A program made the translations under genes and the position numbers. Below are positions 1 through 5,520 of a stretch of 5,636 nucleotides of DNA, in pieces. Each line of letters starts with the position of its first letter. Position 1 is the stretch's first letter. Below the pieces are notes generated by a model that did no database searches, was not told the origin of the DNA, and saw only the letters and a list, made by a program, of their open reading frames with translations. Source of the DNA: Lachnoclostridium phytofermentans (GTDB lineage Bacteria; Bacillota; Clostridia; Lachnospirales; Lachnospiraceae); NCBI GenBank assembly GCA_003526525.1, contig DPVV01000471.1, positions 1 to 5,636 on the forward strand. The letters run 5' to 3'.

Positions 1-6
1 TTACTC

Positions 7-35
7 TTGTCAGCATTTTAGGGGTATAGTATAAT
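7..35 (+). promoter_or_regulatory. Sigma-A-type promoter of the lacI-like/uxaC unit
   Basis: A -35 box TTGTCA (7-12) and a perfect -10 box TATAAT (30-35) are separated by exactly 17 bp, so transcription should begin near position 42. It leaves a leader of about 215 nt before the repressor gene. A second perfect TATAAT at 54-59 has no recognisable -35 partner. If used, it would start near 66, right at the first operator. Confidence 0.7.
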
Positions 36-69
36 AGAAGTTGAATTTTAACATATAATATGATTAATC

Positions 70-83
70 TGTAAGCGCTTACA
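70..83. promoter_or_regulatory. Operator O1, perfect LacI-family/cre-type palindrome
   Basis: TGTAAGCGCTTACA is a perfect 14-bp palindrome with the central CG typical of LacI/GalR-family operators. It also fits the catabolite-responsive element consensus TGWAANCGNTNWCA at every position. It lies about 35 bp downstream of the predicted transcription start, where a bound repressor would act as a roadblock. It would overlap initiation if the second -10 box (54-59) is used. Confidence 0.8.
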
Positions 84-93
84 ATCCAATTTA

Positions 94-107
94 TAAAAGC
101 GCTTACA
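94..107. promoter_or_regulatory. Operator O2, half-degenerate palindrome
   Basis: TAAAAGCGCTTACA differs from O1 only at the second and third bases. It keeps the AAGCGCTT core and one perfect half-site. Its centre is 24 bp from that of O1. It is identical over 14 bp to O3. Confidence 0.75.
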
Positions 108-119
108 TATCTTCTCTAA

Positions 120-133
120 TAAAAGCGCTTACA
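120..133. promoter_or_regulatory. Operator O3, same sequence as O2
   Basis: TAAAAGCGCTTACA is repeated exactly as in O2, with centres 26 bp apart. Three sites spaced 24 and 26 bp apart suggest cooperative or multi-dimer binding. The likely ligand is the LacI-type protein encoded just downstream, CcpA, or both. Confidence 0.75.
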
Positions 134-257
134 TTGCCTCGATAACCTACCAGAATTTAACATATAAACTTATCGTTACTTATTTGGTGGAACATTTTGA
201 TGCGTGTGGAATTCTATGAGGGAAGGATAATATAACCTAGGAGGAGTCAAATCGCAT

Positions 258-1259
258 ATGAATATCTATGATGTTTCACAAAAAGCTGGCGTCTCCATTG
301 CCACGGTTTCCCGTGTTATAAATGGAAACCCGAATGTAAGTGAGAAAACAAAGCAAAAAGTTCTTGATGTTATGAAAGAGATTGGTTATACTCCGAATGT
401 TTTTGCCCGAGGTCTTGGTTTAAATACAATGAAGACAATCGGTATTATGTGTTCCGATTCCTCTGACACCTTTCTCGCAAATGCAGTTTATCATTTAGAA
501 CAAAACCTACGGAAAAATGGTTACGATTCATTCCTATGCTGTACAGGTTACGAACTACATACAAAGCAGAAATACCTTAAACTTCTACTTTCTAAACGTG
601 TCGACGCTATTGTTATGGTTGGTTCTAGCTTTCTTGAAGCGAACAAAAAAGACAATGCTTATATTATGGAAGCAGCTGACGAAGTACCTATTATGTTAAT
701 TAACGGTTATCTCAGTCATCCAAGAATTTATTGTACTTTGTGTGACGATCATCAAGCAGTTTATGATGCAGTTAGTAAGCTTATTACTCAGGGAAGAAAA
801 AAGATTCTGTATTTGTTTAATTCAAAATCATATAGCGGTTTACAAAAATTAAGCGGTTATAAAGCTGCTATTGCTGCACATGAACTAACACTCGATGAGA
901 ATTTAATGCAGATGTGTCCAAATAATTTAGCAGATACTAAAAATTTATTAAATTCCTTGGCAAAGCAAGGTTTAGATTACGATGCTGTCGTAACTGCTGA
1001 AGATTTACTTGCAATTGGCACAATTAAGTTTATAAAAGATTCTGGAAAACAGATTCCACAGGATATTAGCATTATTGGTTATAACAATTCCTTATTAACC
1101 ACCTGTTGTGATCCTGAATTGACTTCCATTGATAATCACGTTGAAACTCTTTGTATCAGCACAATTTCTACCTTAATGCGTGTATTAAATGGAAATGATG
1201 TACCAAATAAAACGACGATATCAAACGATTTGATCGTACGTAAAACAACGAATTTTTAA
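258..1259 (+). CDS. LacI/GalR-family transcriptional repressor
   Basis: A 333-residue DNA-binding regulator, normal length for the family and cytoplasmic. Residues 2-22 form the helix-turn-helix (IYDVSQKAGVSIATVSRVING), with the ATVSR recognition helix. Residues 44-54 (YTPNVFARGLG) are the hinge helix, including the minor-groove Leu53. Residues 60-330 are the periplasmic-binding-protein-like sensor and dimer domain, with typical family blocks at KLSGYKAA (197-204), TAEDLLAIG (246-254) and IPQDISIIGYNNS (266-278). The start is supported by AGGAGG at 239-244, though its 13-nt spacing is long. The head piece is strikingly CcpA-like, but the sensor domain is divergent, so I do not call it CcpA. 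Three operators upstream imply autoregulation. Its position before uxaC suggests a uronate or a breakdown product as effector; this is inferred from context only. Confidence 0.93.
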   Translation: MNIYDVSQKAGVSIATVSRVINGNPNVSEKTKQKVLDVMKEIGYTPNVFARGLGLNTMKTIGIMCSDSSDTFLANAVYHLEQNLRKNGYDSFLCCTGYELHTKQKYLKLLLSKRVDAIVMVGSSFLEANKKDNAYIMEAADEVPIMLINGYLSHPRIYCTLCDDHQAVYDAVSKLITQGRKKILYLFNSKSYSGLQKLSGYKAAIAAHELTLDENLMQMCPNNLADTKNLLNSLAKQGLDYDAVVTAEDLLAIGTIKFIKDSGKQIPQDISIIGYNNSLLTTCCDPELTSIDNHVETLCISTISTLMRVLNGNDVPNKTTISNDLIVRKTTNF

Positions 1260-1330
1260 TTTATTTATTAGTTAATTACATCGACCAATGGTTTTTTTAT
1301 CATATAACAACATACTCAGGGAGGACTACT

Positions 1331-2731
1331 ATGAAACCATTTATGGACAAGGATTTCTTATTATCATCAGAAACCGCAAAAACTTTATATCATGATTACG
1401 CTGCGAAAGTACCAATCATTGATTACCACTGTCACATTAACCCAGAAGAAATAGCGAAAGATCGCAGTTTTGATACAATTACACAGGTTTGGTTAGGTGG
1501 CGATCACTACAAGTGGCGTCAAATGAGATCCAATGGAATCGATGAAATATATATCACAGGTGATGCTAGTGACATCGTAAAATTTGAAAAATGGGCCGAG
1601 ACTCTTCAAAAGGCAATTGGTAACCCACTTTATCATTGGAGTCACCTTGAATTACAAAGATACTTTGATTACTATGGTACCTTAAATGCAAAAACATCAG
1701 AAGAAGTATTTAAGCTTTGCAATGATAAATTAAGTAAACCAGAAATGAGTGTACGTGGTTTAATTAAACAATCTAATGTAGAAACCATCTGTACTACAGA
1801 TGATCCTATTGATTCTCTTGAGTGGCATAAAGCAATTGCAGAAGATACTACTTTTGATGTGAAGGTATTACCTGCTTGGAGACCAGACAAGGCTATGAAT
1901 TTAGAGAAGCCAGAATATCTTGATTACTTAGCGAAATTAGAATCAGTCAGCGGTGTGAAAATTGCAAACTTTGCTGATTTAAAGGAAGCACTTAAGGTTC
2001 GCCTTGAGTTCTTTAACGCTATGAATTGTAAGGTTTCTGACCATGCTCTTAACTATGTAATGTACAAACCTGCAACAGAAGAAGAAATCGAAGCAATCTT
2101 TGCTAAGAGATTAGCTGGTGGTACTATTTCAGAAATGGAAGAATTACAGTTTAAGACTGCATTCATGGTATTCGTAGGAAAAGAATATAACCGACTAGGT
2201 TGGGTTATGCAGTTACACTATGGCACAAAGCGTGATAATAACGTATTCCGTTACAATCAGTTAGGCGCAGATACTGGTTTTGACTGTATCAACACAGAAG
2301 GTTCCTCTGCAGAATTAGCTAACTTCTTAAATGCGTTAAATTCCTCTGATGAATTACCAAAGACAATCATTTACTCCTTAAATCCTACAGACAATGCAGC
2401 AATTGGTACAGTACTCGGTTGTTTCCAAGACTCAACTGCTGTAGGTAAGATTCAACAAGGTTCTGCTTGGTGGTTTAACGATAACAAGACAGGTATGATT
2501 GATCAGATGACATCACTAGCTAACTTAGGTCTACTTGCAAACTTTGTAGGTATGTTAACTGACTCTAGAAGCTTCTTATCTTATACTCGTCATGAGTACT
2601 TTAGAAGAATTCTTTGTGAATTGATCGGTAACTGGGTTGAAAATGGTGAGTATCCAAACGATATCGAGTTCCTTGGACAGATGGTTCAAGATATCTCCTA
2701 CTATAATACAAAGAGATACTTTGGTTTCTAG
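1331..2731 (+). CDS. uxaC: Uronate isomerase (glucuronate/galacturonate isomerase, EC 5.3.1.12)
   Basis: Interconverts D-glucuronate with D-fructuronate and D-galacturonate with D-tagaturonate, the first cytoplasmic step of uronate breakdown toward 2-keto-3-deoxygluconate. The protein is 466 residues, close to the E. coli enzyme, and belongs to the amidohydrolase-type TIM-barrel fold. Visible family marks are the metal-site H-x-H (DYHCH, His33 and His35), TTDDP (155-159), AWRPDK (182-187), MQLHYG with His296, DTGFD (314-318), GSAWWFND (377-384) and the very conserved TDSRSFLSYTRHEYFRR (410-426) with Asp411. GGGAGG at 1319-1324 lies 6 nt before the ATG. The gene follows the LacI-type regulator by 71 bp without a convincing promoter or terminator, so co-transcription is likely. 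No uxaA, uxaB, uxuA, kdgK or transporter is in the window, so the rest of the pathway must lie elsewhere. Confidence 0.97.
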   Translation: MKPFMDKDFLLSSETAKTLYHDYAAKVPIIDYHCHINPEEIAKDRSFDTITQVWLGGDHYKWRQMRSNGIDEIYITGDASDIVKFEKWAETLQKAIGNPLYHWSHLELQRYFDYYGTLNAKTSEEVFKLCNDKLSKPEMSVRGLIKQSNVETICTTDDPIDSLEWHKAIAEDTTFDVKVLPAWRPDKAMNLEKPEYLDYLAKLESVSGVKIANFADLKEALKVRLEFFNAMNCKVSDHALNYVMYKPATEEEIEAIFAKRLAGGTISEMEELQFKTAFMVFVGKEYNRLGWVMQLHYGTKRDNNVFRYNQLGADTGFDCINTEGSSAELANFLNALNSSDELPKTIIYSLNPTDNAAIGTVLGCFQDSTAVGKIQQGSAWWFNDNKTGMIDQMTSLANLGLLANFVGMLTDSRSFLSYTRHEYFRRILCELIGNWVENGEYPNDIEFLGQMVQDISYYNTKRYFGF

Positions 2732-2776
2732 TCAATACATTTGATTGATAACTACTGATTATTTCCCAATACGCAT

Positions 2777-2821
2777 AAAAGGACATCTGCTTTCCGTTTC
2801 TAATGGAAGCAGATGTCTTTT
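2777..2821 (+). terminator. Rho-independent terminator after uxaC, possibly bidirectional
   Basis: An 11-bp perfect stem pairs GACATCTGCTT (2782-2792) with AAGCAGATGTC (2807-2817). It continues inward through a one-base bulge to a CC/GG pair around a loop near 2796-2804. TTTT follows on the plus strand. AAAA at 2777-2780 precedes the stem, so it offers a short U-tract for the convergent minus-strand gene as well. It sits 46-90 bp after the uxaC stop. Confidence 0.9.
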
Positions 2822-2856
2822 CTATGTTTCTATGTTTCTATGTTTCTATCTTTCTA
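2819..2856. repeat. 8-bp tandem repeat (TTTCTATG), about 4.75 copies
   Basis: The unit TTTCTATG is exact at 2819-2826, 2827-2834 and 2835-2842. It then appears as TTTCTATC (2843-2850) and a partial TTTCTA (2851-2856). It overlaps the U-tract of the uxaC terminator and ends 23 bp from the stop of the convergent gene. This is a simple repeat prone to slipped-strand copy-number change. It is noncoding in the gene model given here. Confidence 0.85.
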
Positions 2857-2879
2857 AAAACCCTATATCCTAGAACTTC

Positions 2880-3668
2880 TTAAACTGCTTCCACACCATA
2901 TACTTCCAATTGAGTTAAGGCAGGAAATGGGGATGGATCGTCCGCCTTAATTAATTTGCTAAGCTCTATCCATCTGATTACCTTCTTGTCAAAGTTAAGA
3001 ACATGGGCACTGTCACTTTTTTCTAAATCCCAAACAATTTGGCTTTCATCAGAAAATGTCACCGTAACTTGAATCCACCAATTGTCATGTGGGAAATCCG
3101 CTCTTGTATACATAACTATTTTATCAGCCAATACATCCCTACCAAAATCCACTTTTATCTTAGCATTATCATCACGGTTGATTCCCCATGACTCATATGG
3201 CCATGCTCCATGAGAAGCATTGGCACAGTTTCCGTTAATCGCATTTTTTGCCGCAAATACAGATTCTCCTCTGGTTTCCACATTGGCATTGGCATGAGGA
3301 TAACAAGTGGATTCTATGTAGTTGATATCGTATTTGTTAAGACATACATTTTTGTACTGTGCAATTTCCTCTGTGGTTGCATATCTCACAAAAAGAACAT
3401 GGCAATTACCATAAAAGCTCTTTGGAGAATGACAGATTTTCTTTTCGCCAAAAGGTACTTCATAAGTAAAGGTATTGTCTGTTAAATAAACAAGGTTCTC
3501 CCTTATAGCATCATCCAATTGAATCATATAAAAGCCATTAGGCTTGTCCACCGTAATTCTTATGGCATCACCTTCTGCATATTCGTTATTATATACTAAA
3601 TGAACCTCATTTTCTTTTTCTTCACTTTGTTTTATGACTTCGCCATTTATTATGTCAATTTTTAGCAT
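2880..3668 (-). CDS. Uncharacterised two-domain protein with C-terminal discoidin-like (galactose-binding fold) region
   Basis: A 262-residue protein of unknown role. Residues 1-110 look beta-rich, with alternating hydrophobic strands such as GDAIRITV and FYMIQLDD. Residues about 120-262 resemble an F5/8 type C/discoidin or related carbohydrate-binding beta-sandwich. The marks are a loop with AAKNAINGN (139-147), an aromatic WPYESWGIN stretch (156-164), KVDFGRDVLADKIVMY (172-187), a WW pair (197-198), and a closing ALTQLEVYG (250-258). There is no signal peptide or membrane segment, so it is probably cytoplasmic, which is unusual for a polysaccharide-binding module. The first in-frame ATG (3689) is rejected because AAGGAGGG (3680-3673) lies downstream of it and just before the ATG at 3668. 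The gene is monocistronic and convergent with uxaC. A sugar-related role is plausible but not demonstrated; the domain call comes from pattern only. Confidence 0.82.
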   Translation of the reverse strand: MLKIDIINGEVIKQSEEKENEVHLVYNNEYAEGDAIRITVDKPNGFYMIQLDDAIRENLVYLTDNTFTYEVPFGEKKICHSPKSFYGNCHVLFVRYATTEEIAQYKNVCLNKYDINYIESTCYPHANANVETRGESVFAAKNAINGNCANASHGAWPYESWGINRDDNAKIKVDFGRDVLADKIVMYTRADFPHDNWWIQVTVTFSDESQIVWDLEKSDSAHVLNFDKKVIRWIELSKLIKADDPSPFPALTQLEVYGVEAV

Positions 3669-3672
3669 AATA

Positions 3673-3680
3673 CCCTCCTT
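3673..3680 (-). promoter_or_regulatory. Ribosome binding site that fixes the start of the minus-strand gene
   Basis: Read on the minus strand, AAGGAGGG is followed by TATT and the ATG at 3668, leaving about 5 nt after AGGAGG. It lies inside what would be codons 4-6 if the upstream ATG (3689) were used. It therefore argues for the 262-residue product instead of 269. Confidence 0.85.
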
Positions 3681-3698
3681 ATAGATCATTATATATTT

Positions 3699-3726
3699 AT
3701 TATATACAAAAAGGTTAAATCTTCAA
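3699..3726 (-). promoter_or_regulatory. Promoter of the minus-strand gene
   Basis: On the minus strand, TTGAAG (3726-3721) and TATAAT (3704-3699) are spaced by 16 bp. The predicted start is near 3692, giving a leader of about 23 nt to the ATG at 3668. The ATG at 3689 would be almost leaderless, which again supports the shorter protein. Confidence 0.65.
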
Positions 3727-3889
3727 GTCTCTGTTTTTGACATTCTATGTATAATTTATGATTTTTGTTGAACTAGGAATTTTTATAATGAATATTATGA
3801 AGTAAAATTAGGATTGATTTCCATTAATCGAATCGTCACTTAAGTAAGGAAAGCGGTATTATTAGATGCGCCCATGAATTCTAAAAAAC

Positions 3890-3905
3890 TTCTTGAATTT
3901 AAGAA
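3890..3905. promoter_or_regulatory. Imperfect palindrome over the pyrB -35 box, possible operator
   Basis: TTCTTGAATTTAAGAA has 7 of 8 base pairs symmetric and fully covers the -35 element TTGAAT (3893-3898). A dimeric repressor here would block the promoter. AT-rich chance symmetry is a real alternative, and no known regulator is recognised. Confidence 0.35.
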
Positions 3906-3921
3906 ATGAATATAGTACAAT
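3893..3921 (+). promoter_or_regulatory. Promoter of pyrBI
   Basis: TTGAAT (3893-3898) and TACAAT (3916-3921) are separated by exactly 17 bp. Transcription should start near 3928-3931, only about 20 nt before the pyrB ATG. Between this promoter and the divergent one at 3726 lies about 165 bp of AT-rich sequence in which I see no gene or RNA element. Confidence 0.7.
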
Positions 3922-3939
3922 GAGTAGTTGAAAAAACAT

Positions 3940-3947
3940 TGGAGGTG
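3940..3947 (+). promoter_or_regulatory. pyrB ribosome binding site, which decides the start
   Basis: TGGAGGTG sits directly before CCT and the ATG at 3951. An in-frame TTG at 3939 overlaps this site and could be miscalled as the start, adding four residues. The Shine-Dalgarno position and the family N-terminus favour 3951. Confidence 0.85.
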
Positions 3948-3950
3948 CCT

Positions 3951-4874
3951 ATGAAACATATTATCAGTCCATTAGATTTATCACTTTCGGAGTTATCGGA
4001 TGTCCTTAACTTAGCTGAAAGAATCATCGCTAATCCGAAACAGTATTCCGAATGTTGCCGAGGGAAAAAACTTGCTACTCTCTTCTATGAACCAAGTACA
4101 AGAACAAGACTTAGCTTCGAAGCTGCGATGCTTAACCTTGGAGGTAGTGTCTTAGGATTTTCTTCCGCTGATTCCTCCTCCGCTTCGAAAGGCGAAAGTG
4201 TTGCTGATACGATTCGTGTTGTTTCCAGTTATGCTGATATCTGTGCGATGCGTCATCCGAAAGAGGGTGCTCCGTTAGTCGCTTCTACTTATTCTTCTAT
4301 TCCGGTAATCAATGCCGGTGACGGTGGTCATAATCATCCGACCCAAACTCTCACTGATTTATTAACCATTAAAAATTTAAAAGGCCGTTTAAATAATTTA
4401 ACCATCGGTTTTTGTGGTGACTTAAAATTCGGCCGTACTGTACATTCCTTGATTAATGCAATGGTTCGTTATGAGGGAATAAAATTTGTGTTGATTTCAC
4501 CTGAAGAATTAAAAATTCCTGCTTATTTAAGAGAAGAAGTTCTCAATCGTGGAAACATACCATATGAAGAAGTGAAAAATCTTGAAGCTGTCATGCCAGA
4601 ACTTGATATTCTCTATATGACAAGAGTACAGAAAGAACGTTTCTTCAATGAAGAAGATTATATCCGATTAAAAGACAGCTTTATCTTAGATGCAAAGAAG
4701 ATGGAAGGTGCAAAAGAAGATATGCTAGTACTTCATCCACTACCTCGTGTCAATGAAATTGCTACTGAGATTGATAATGACCCGCGTGCAGTTTACTTTA
4801 AACAAGCCGAATTTGGAGTTTACGCTCGTATGGCATTAATTATGAACTTACTCAATGTAGTACCACAAGAATAG
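3951..4874 (+). CDS. pyrB: Aspartate carbamoyltransferase catalytic chain (EC 2.1.3.2)
   Basis: Joins carbamoyl phosphate and L-aspartate to N-carbamoyl-L-aspartate, the committed step of pyrimidine synthesis, in the cytoplasm. With the ATG at 3951 the protein is 307 residues, normal for the family. The N-terminal carbamoyl-phosphate domain shows [13 protein letters not shown] (45-57; Ser49-Thr50-Arg51-Thr52), the mobile loop ending in SKGES with Lys80 (equivalent to E. coli Lys84), MRHP with Arg101, and HPTQ (129-132). The aspartate domain shows TRVQKER (224-230; Arg225, Gln227) and HPLPR (262-266). All expected catalytic residues appear present. The regulatory chain gene follows 67 bp downstream, so the product is likely the allosteric c6r6-type holoenzyme. 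The leader is too short for a PyrR-type attenuator, so control probably acts at the promoter and through feedback on the enzyme. Confidence 0.98.
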   Translation: MKHIISPLDLSLSELSDVLNLAERIIANPKQYSECCRGKKLATLFYEPSTRTRLSFEAAMLNLGGSVLGFSSADSSSASKGESVADTIRVVSSYADICAMRHPKEGAPLVASTYSSIPVINAGDGGHNHPTQTLTDLLTIKNLKGRLNNLTIGFCGDLKFGRTVHSLINAMVRYEGIKFVLISPEELKIPAYLREEVLNRGNIPYEEVKNLEAVMPELDILYMTRVQKERFFNEEDYIRLKDSFILDAKKMEGAKEDMLVLHPLPRVNEIATEIDNDPRAVYFKQAEFGVYARMALIMNLLNVVPQE

Positions 4875-4941
4875 ATTTGTGATAATCATATTAGATTAAA
4901 ATGAAACATAACATTAATTTTCATGTCGGAAGGGAGAACCT

Positions 4942-5373
4942 ATGTTAAACATTAGTGGACTGAATCAAGGAGTTGTAATAGATCACATTCAAGCTGGATG
5001 TGCTATGAAGATATATGAATATCTGCATCTTGAAAAATTGGATTGCAGCGTTGCTATTATAAAAAATGCAAAAAGTAATAAGATGGGAAAAAAAGATATC
5101 ATAAAGATCGATGGACCTCTTGTGGTTGATCTTGATATGTTGGGTGTTTTAGATCCAACTCTTACTGTAAACATTATTGAAGATGGTATTATTATTGAAA
5201 AACGTCATCTACATCTTCCAGAAATAGTAACTGGAATCATACGTTGCAAAAATCCAAGATGTATCACCTCCATCGAGCAAGAACTTCCTCATCGTTTTAA
5301 ATTAACCGATCCGAACAAAGGTGTATATCGCTGCATCTATTGTGAACAAGCTTTTAGTAATTTTGAATCTTAA
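4942..5373 (+). CDS. pyrI: Aspartate carbamoyltransferase regulatory chain (zinc-binding)
   Basis: A non-catalytic subunit that binds nucleotides (CTP/UTP inhibit and ATP activates in the E. coli enzyme) and bridges PyrB trimers through a zinc domain. The protein is 143 residues, slightly shorter than E. coli PyrI (about 153). The allosteric domain keeps IDHI (13-16; Asp14, His15), MGKKDIIKI (48-56; Lys51, Lys55) and Lys87 in EKRHLHLP, matching the nucleotide-contact positions of the E. coli protein. The C-terminal zinc site is complete: Cys102-x4-Cys107 and Cys131-x2-Cys134. AGGGAG at 4931-4936 is 5 nt from the ATG. The 67-bp gap after pyrB has no visible terminator or good promoter, so the two genes form an operon. 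This subunit is known from enterobacteria, archaea and clostridia and is lacking in Bacillus, which supports a clostridial host. Confidence 0.97.
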   Translation: MLNISGLNQGVVIDHIQAGCAMKIYEYLHLEKLDCSVAIIKNAKSNKMGKKDIIKIDGPLVVDLDMLGVLDPTLTVNIIEDGIIIEKRHLHLPEIVTGIIRCKNPRCITSIEQELPHRFKLTDPNKGVYRCIYCEQAFSNFES

Positions 5374-5422
5374 GTTTAAATTTTAAAAGCGATATCCCTT
5401 TCTAACGTTCTTTATAGAAAAC

Positions 5423-5453
5423 AGAAGAGCTTTTATCAGCTCTTCTATTTTTT
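5423..5453 (+). terminator. Rho-independent terminator of pyrBI
   Basis: AGAAGAGC (5423-5430) pairs perfectly with GCTCTTCT (5439-5446). A further T-A pair gives a 9-bp stem around a 6-nt loop. A and six T residues (5448-5453) follow. It lies 50 bp after the pyrI stop and marks the end of the operon. Confidence 0.92.
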
Positions 5454-5520
5454 ATCAGTTTAAGTTCCTATAAAATGAGTATCTATCTAATAATATCATT
5501 ATAATTGCTATTACATATGA

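Larger units (their letters stand above)
43..167. repeat. Pair of near-identical 15-16 bp direct repeats flanking the operator cluster
   Basis: GAATTTTAACATATAA at 43-58 recurs as GAATTTAACATATAA at 153-167, differing by one T. The copies bracket the three palindromic operators. They may be a local duplication, a second protein site, or coincidence in AT-rich DNA. The function is unknown. Confidence 0.45.

Noticed and set aside
517..699. 60-codon hydrophobic-looking frame on the plus strand inside the repressor gene
   Set aside because: It overlaps the sensor domain of the LacI-type gene in another frame; the hydrophobicity is a by-product of AT-rich codons.
1282..1297. ACCAATGGT followed by seven T residues as a terminator between the repressor gene and uxaC
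   Set aside because: The stem is only 3 bp with a 3-nt loop, too weak to terminate; read-through into uxaC is more likely.
1281..1308. Separate uxaC promoter (TCGACC/TATAAC, 16-bp spacer)
   Set aside because: The -35 match is poor (4 of 6), and the regulator unit upstream has a much better promoter; kept only as a remote possibility.
1672..1890. 72-codon open frame on the minus strand inside uxaC
   Set aside because: It is antisense to a conserved part of uxaC, with no family resemblance.
2601..2786. 61-codon minus-strand frame covering the uxaC end
   Set aside because: It is antisense to the highly conserved uxaC C-terminus and into the terminator; no supporting signals.
3210..3485. 91-codon open frame on the plus strand
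   Set aside because: It lies wholly inside the minus-strand gene, has no ribosome binding site worth noting and no recognisable family; it is a shadow frame.
3737..3755. Perfect TTGACA with a nearby TATAAT on the plus strand
   Set aside because: The spacer is only 7 bp, not functional for sigma-A; the next possible -10 elements at proper spacing do not match.
3939..3950. TTG at 3939 as the pyrB start, adding four residues
   Set aside because: The TTG overlaps the Shine-Dalgarno sequence TGGAGGTG, and the ATG at 3951 has proper spacing and the family-like N-terminus.
4989..5174. 61-codon minus-strand frame inside pyrI
   Set aside because: It is a shadow of the conserved pyrI frame.
5399..5420. 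TTTCTA/TAGAAA inverted repeat before the pyrBI terminator
   Set aside because: It is a 6-bp AT-rich stem with a 10-nt loop, weak next to the clear terminator at 5423-5453.
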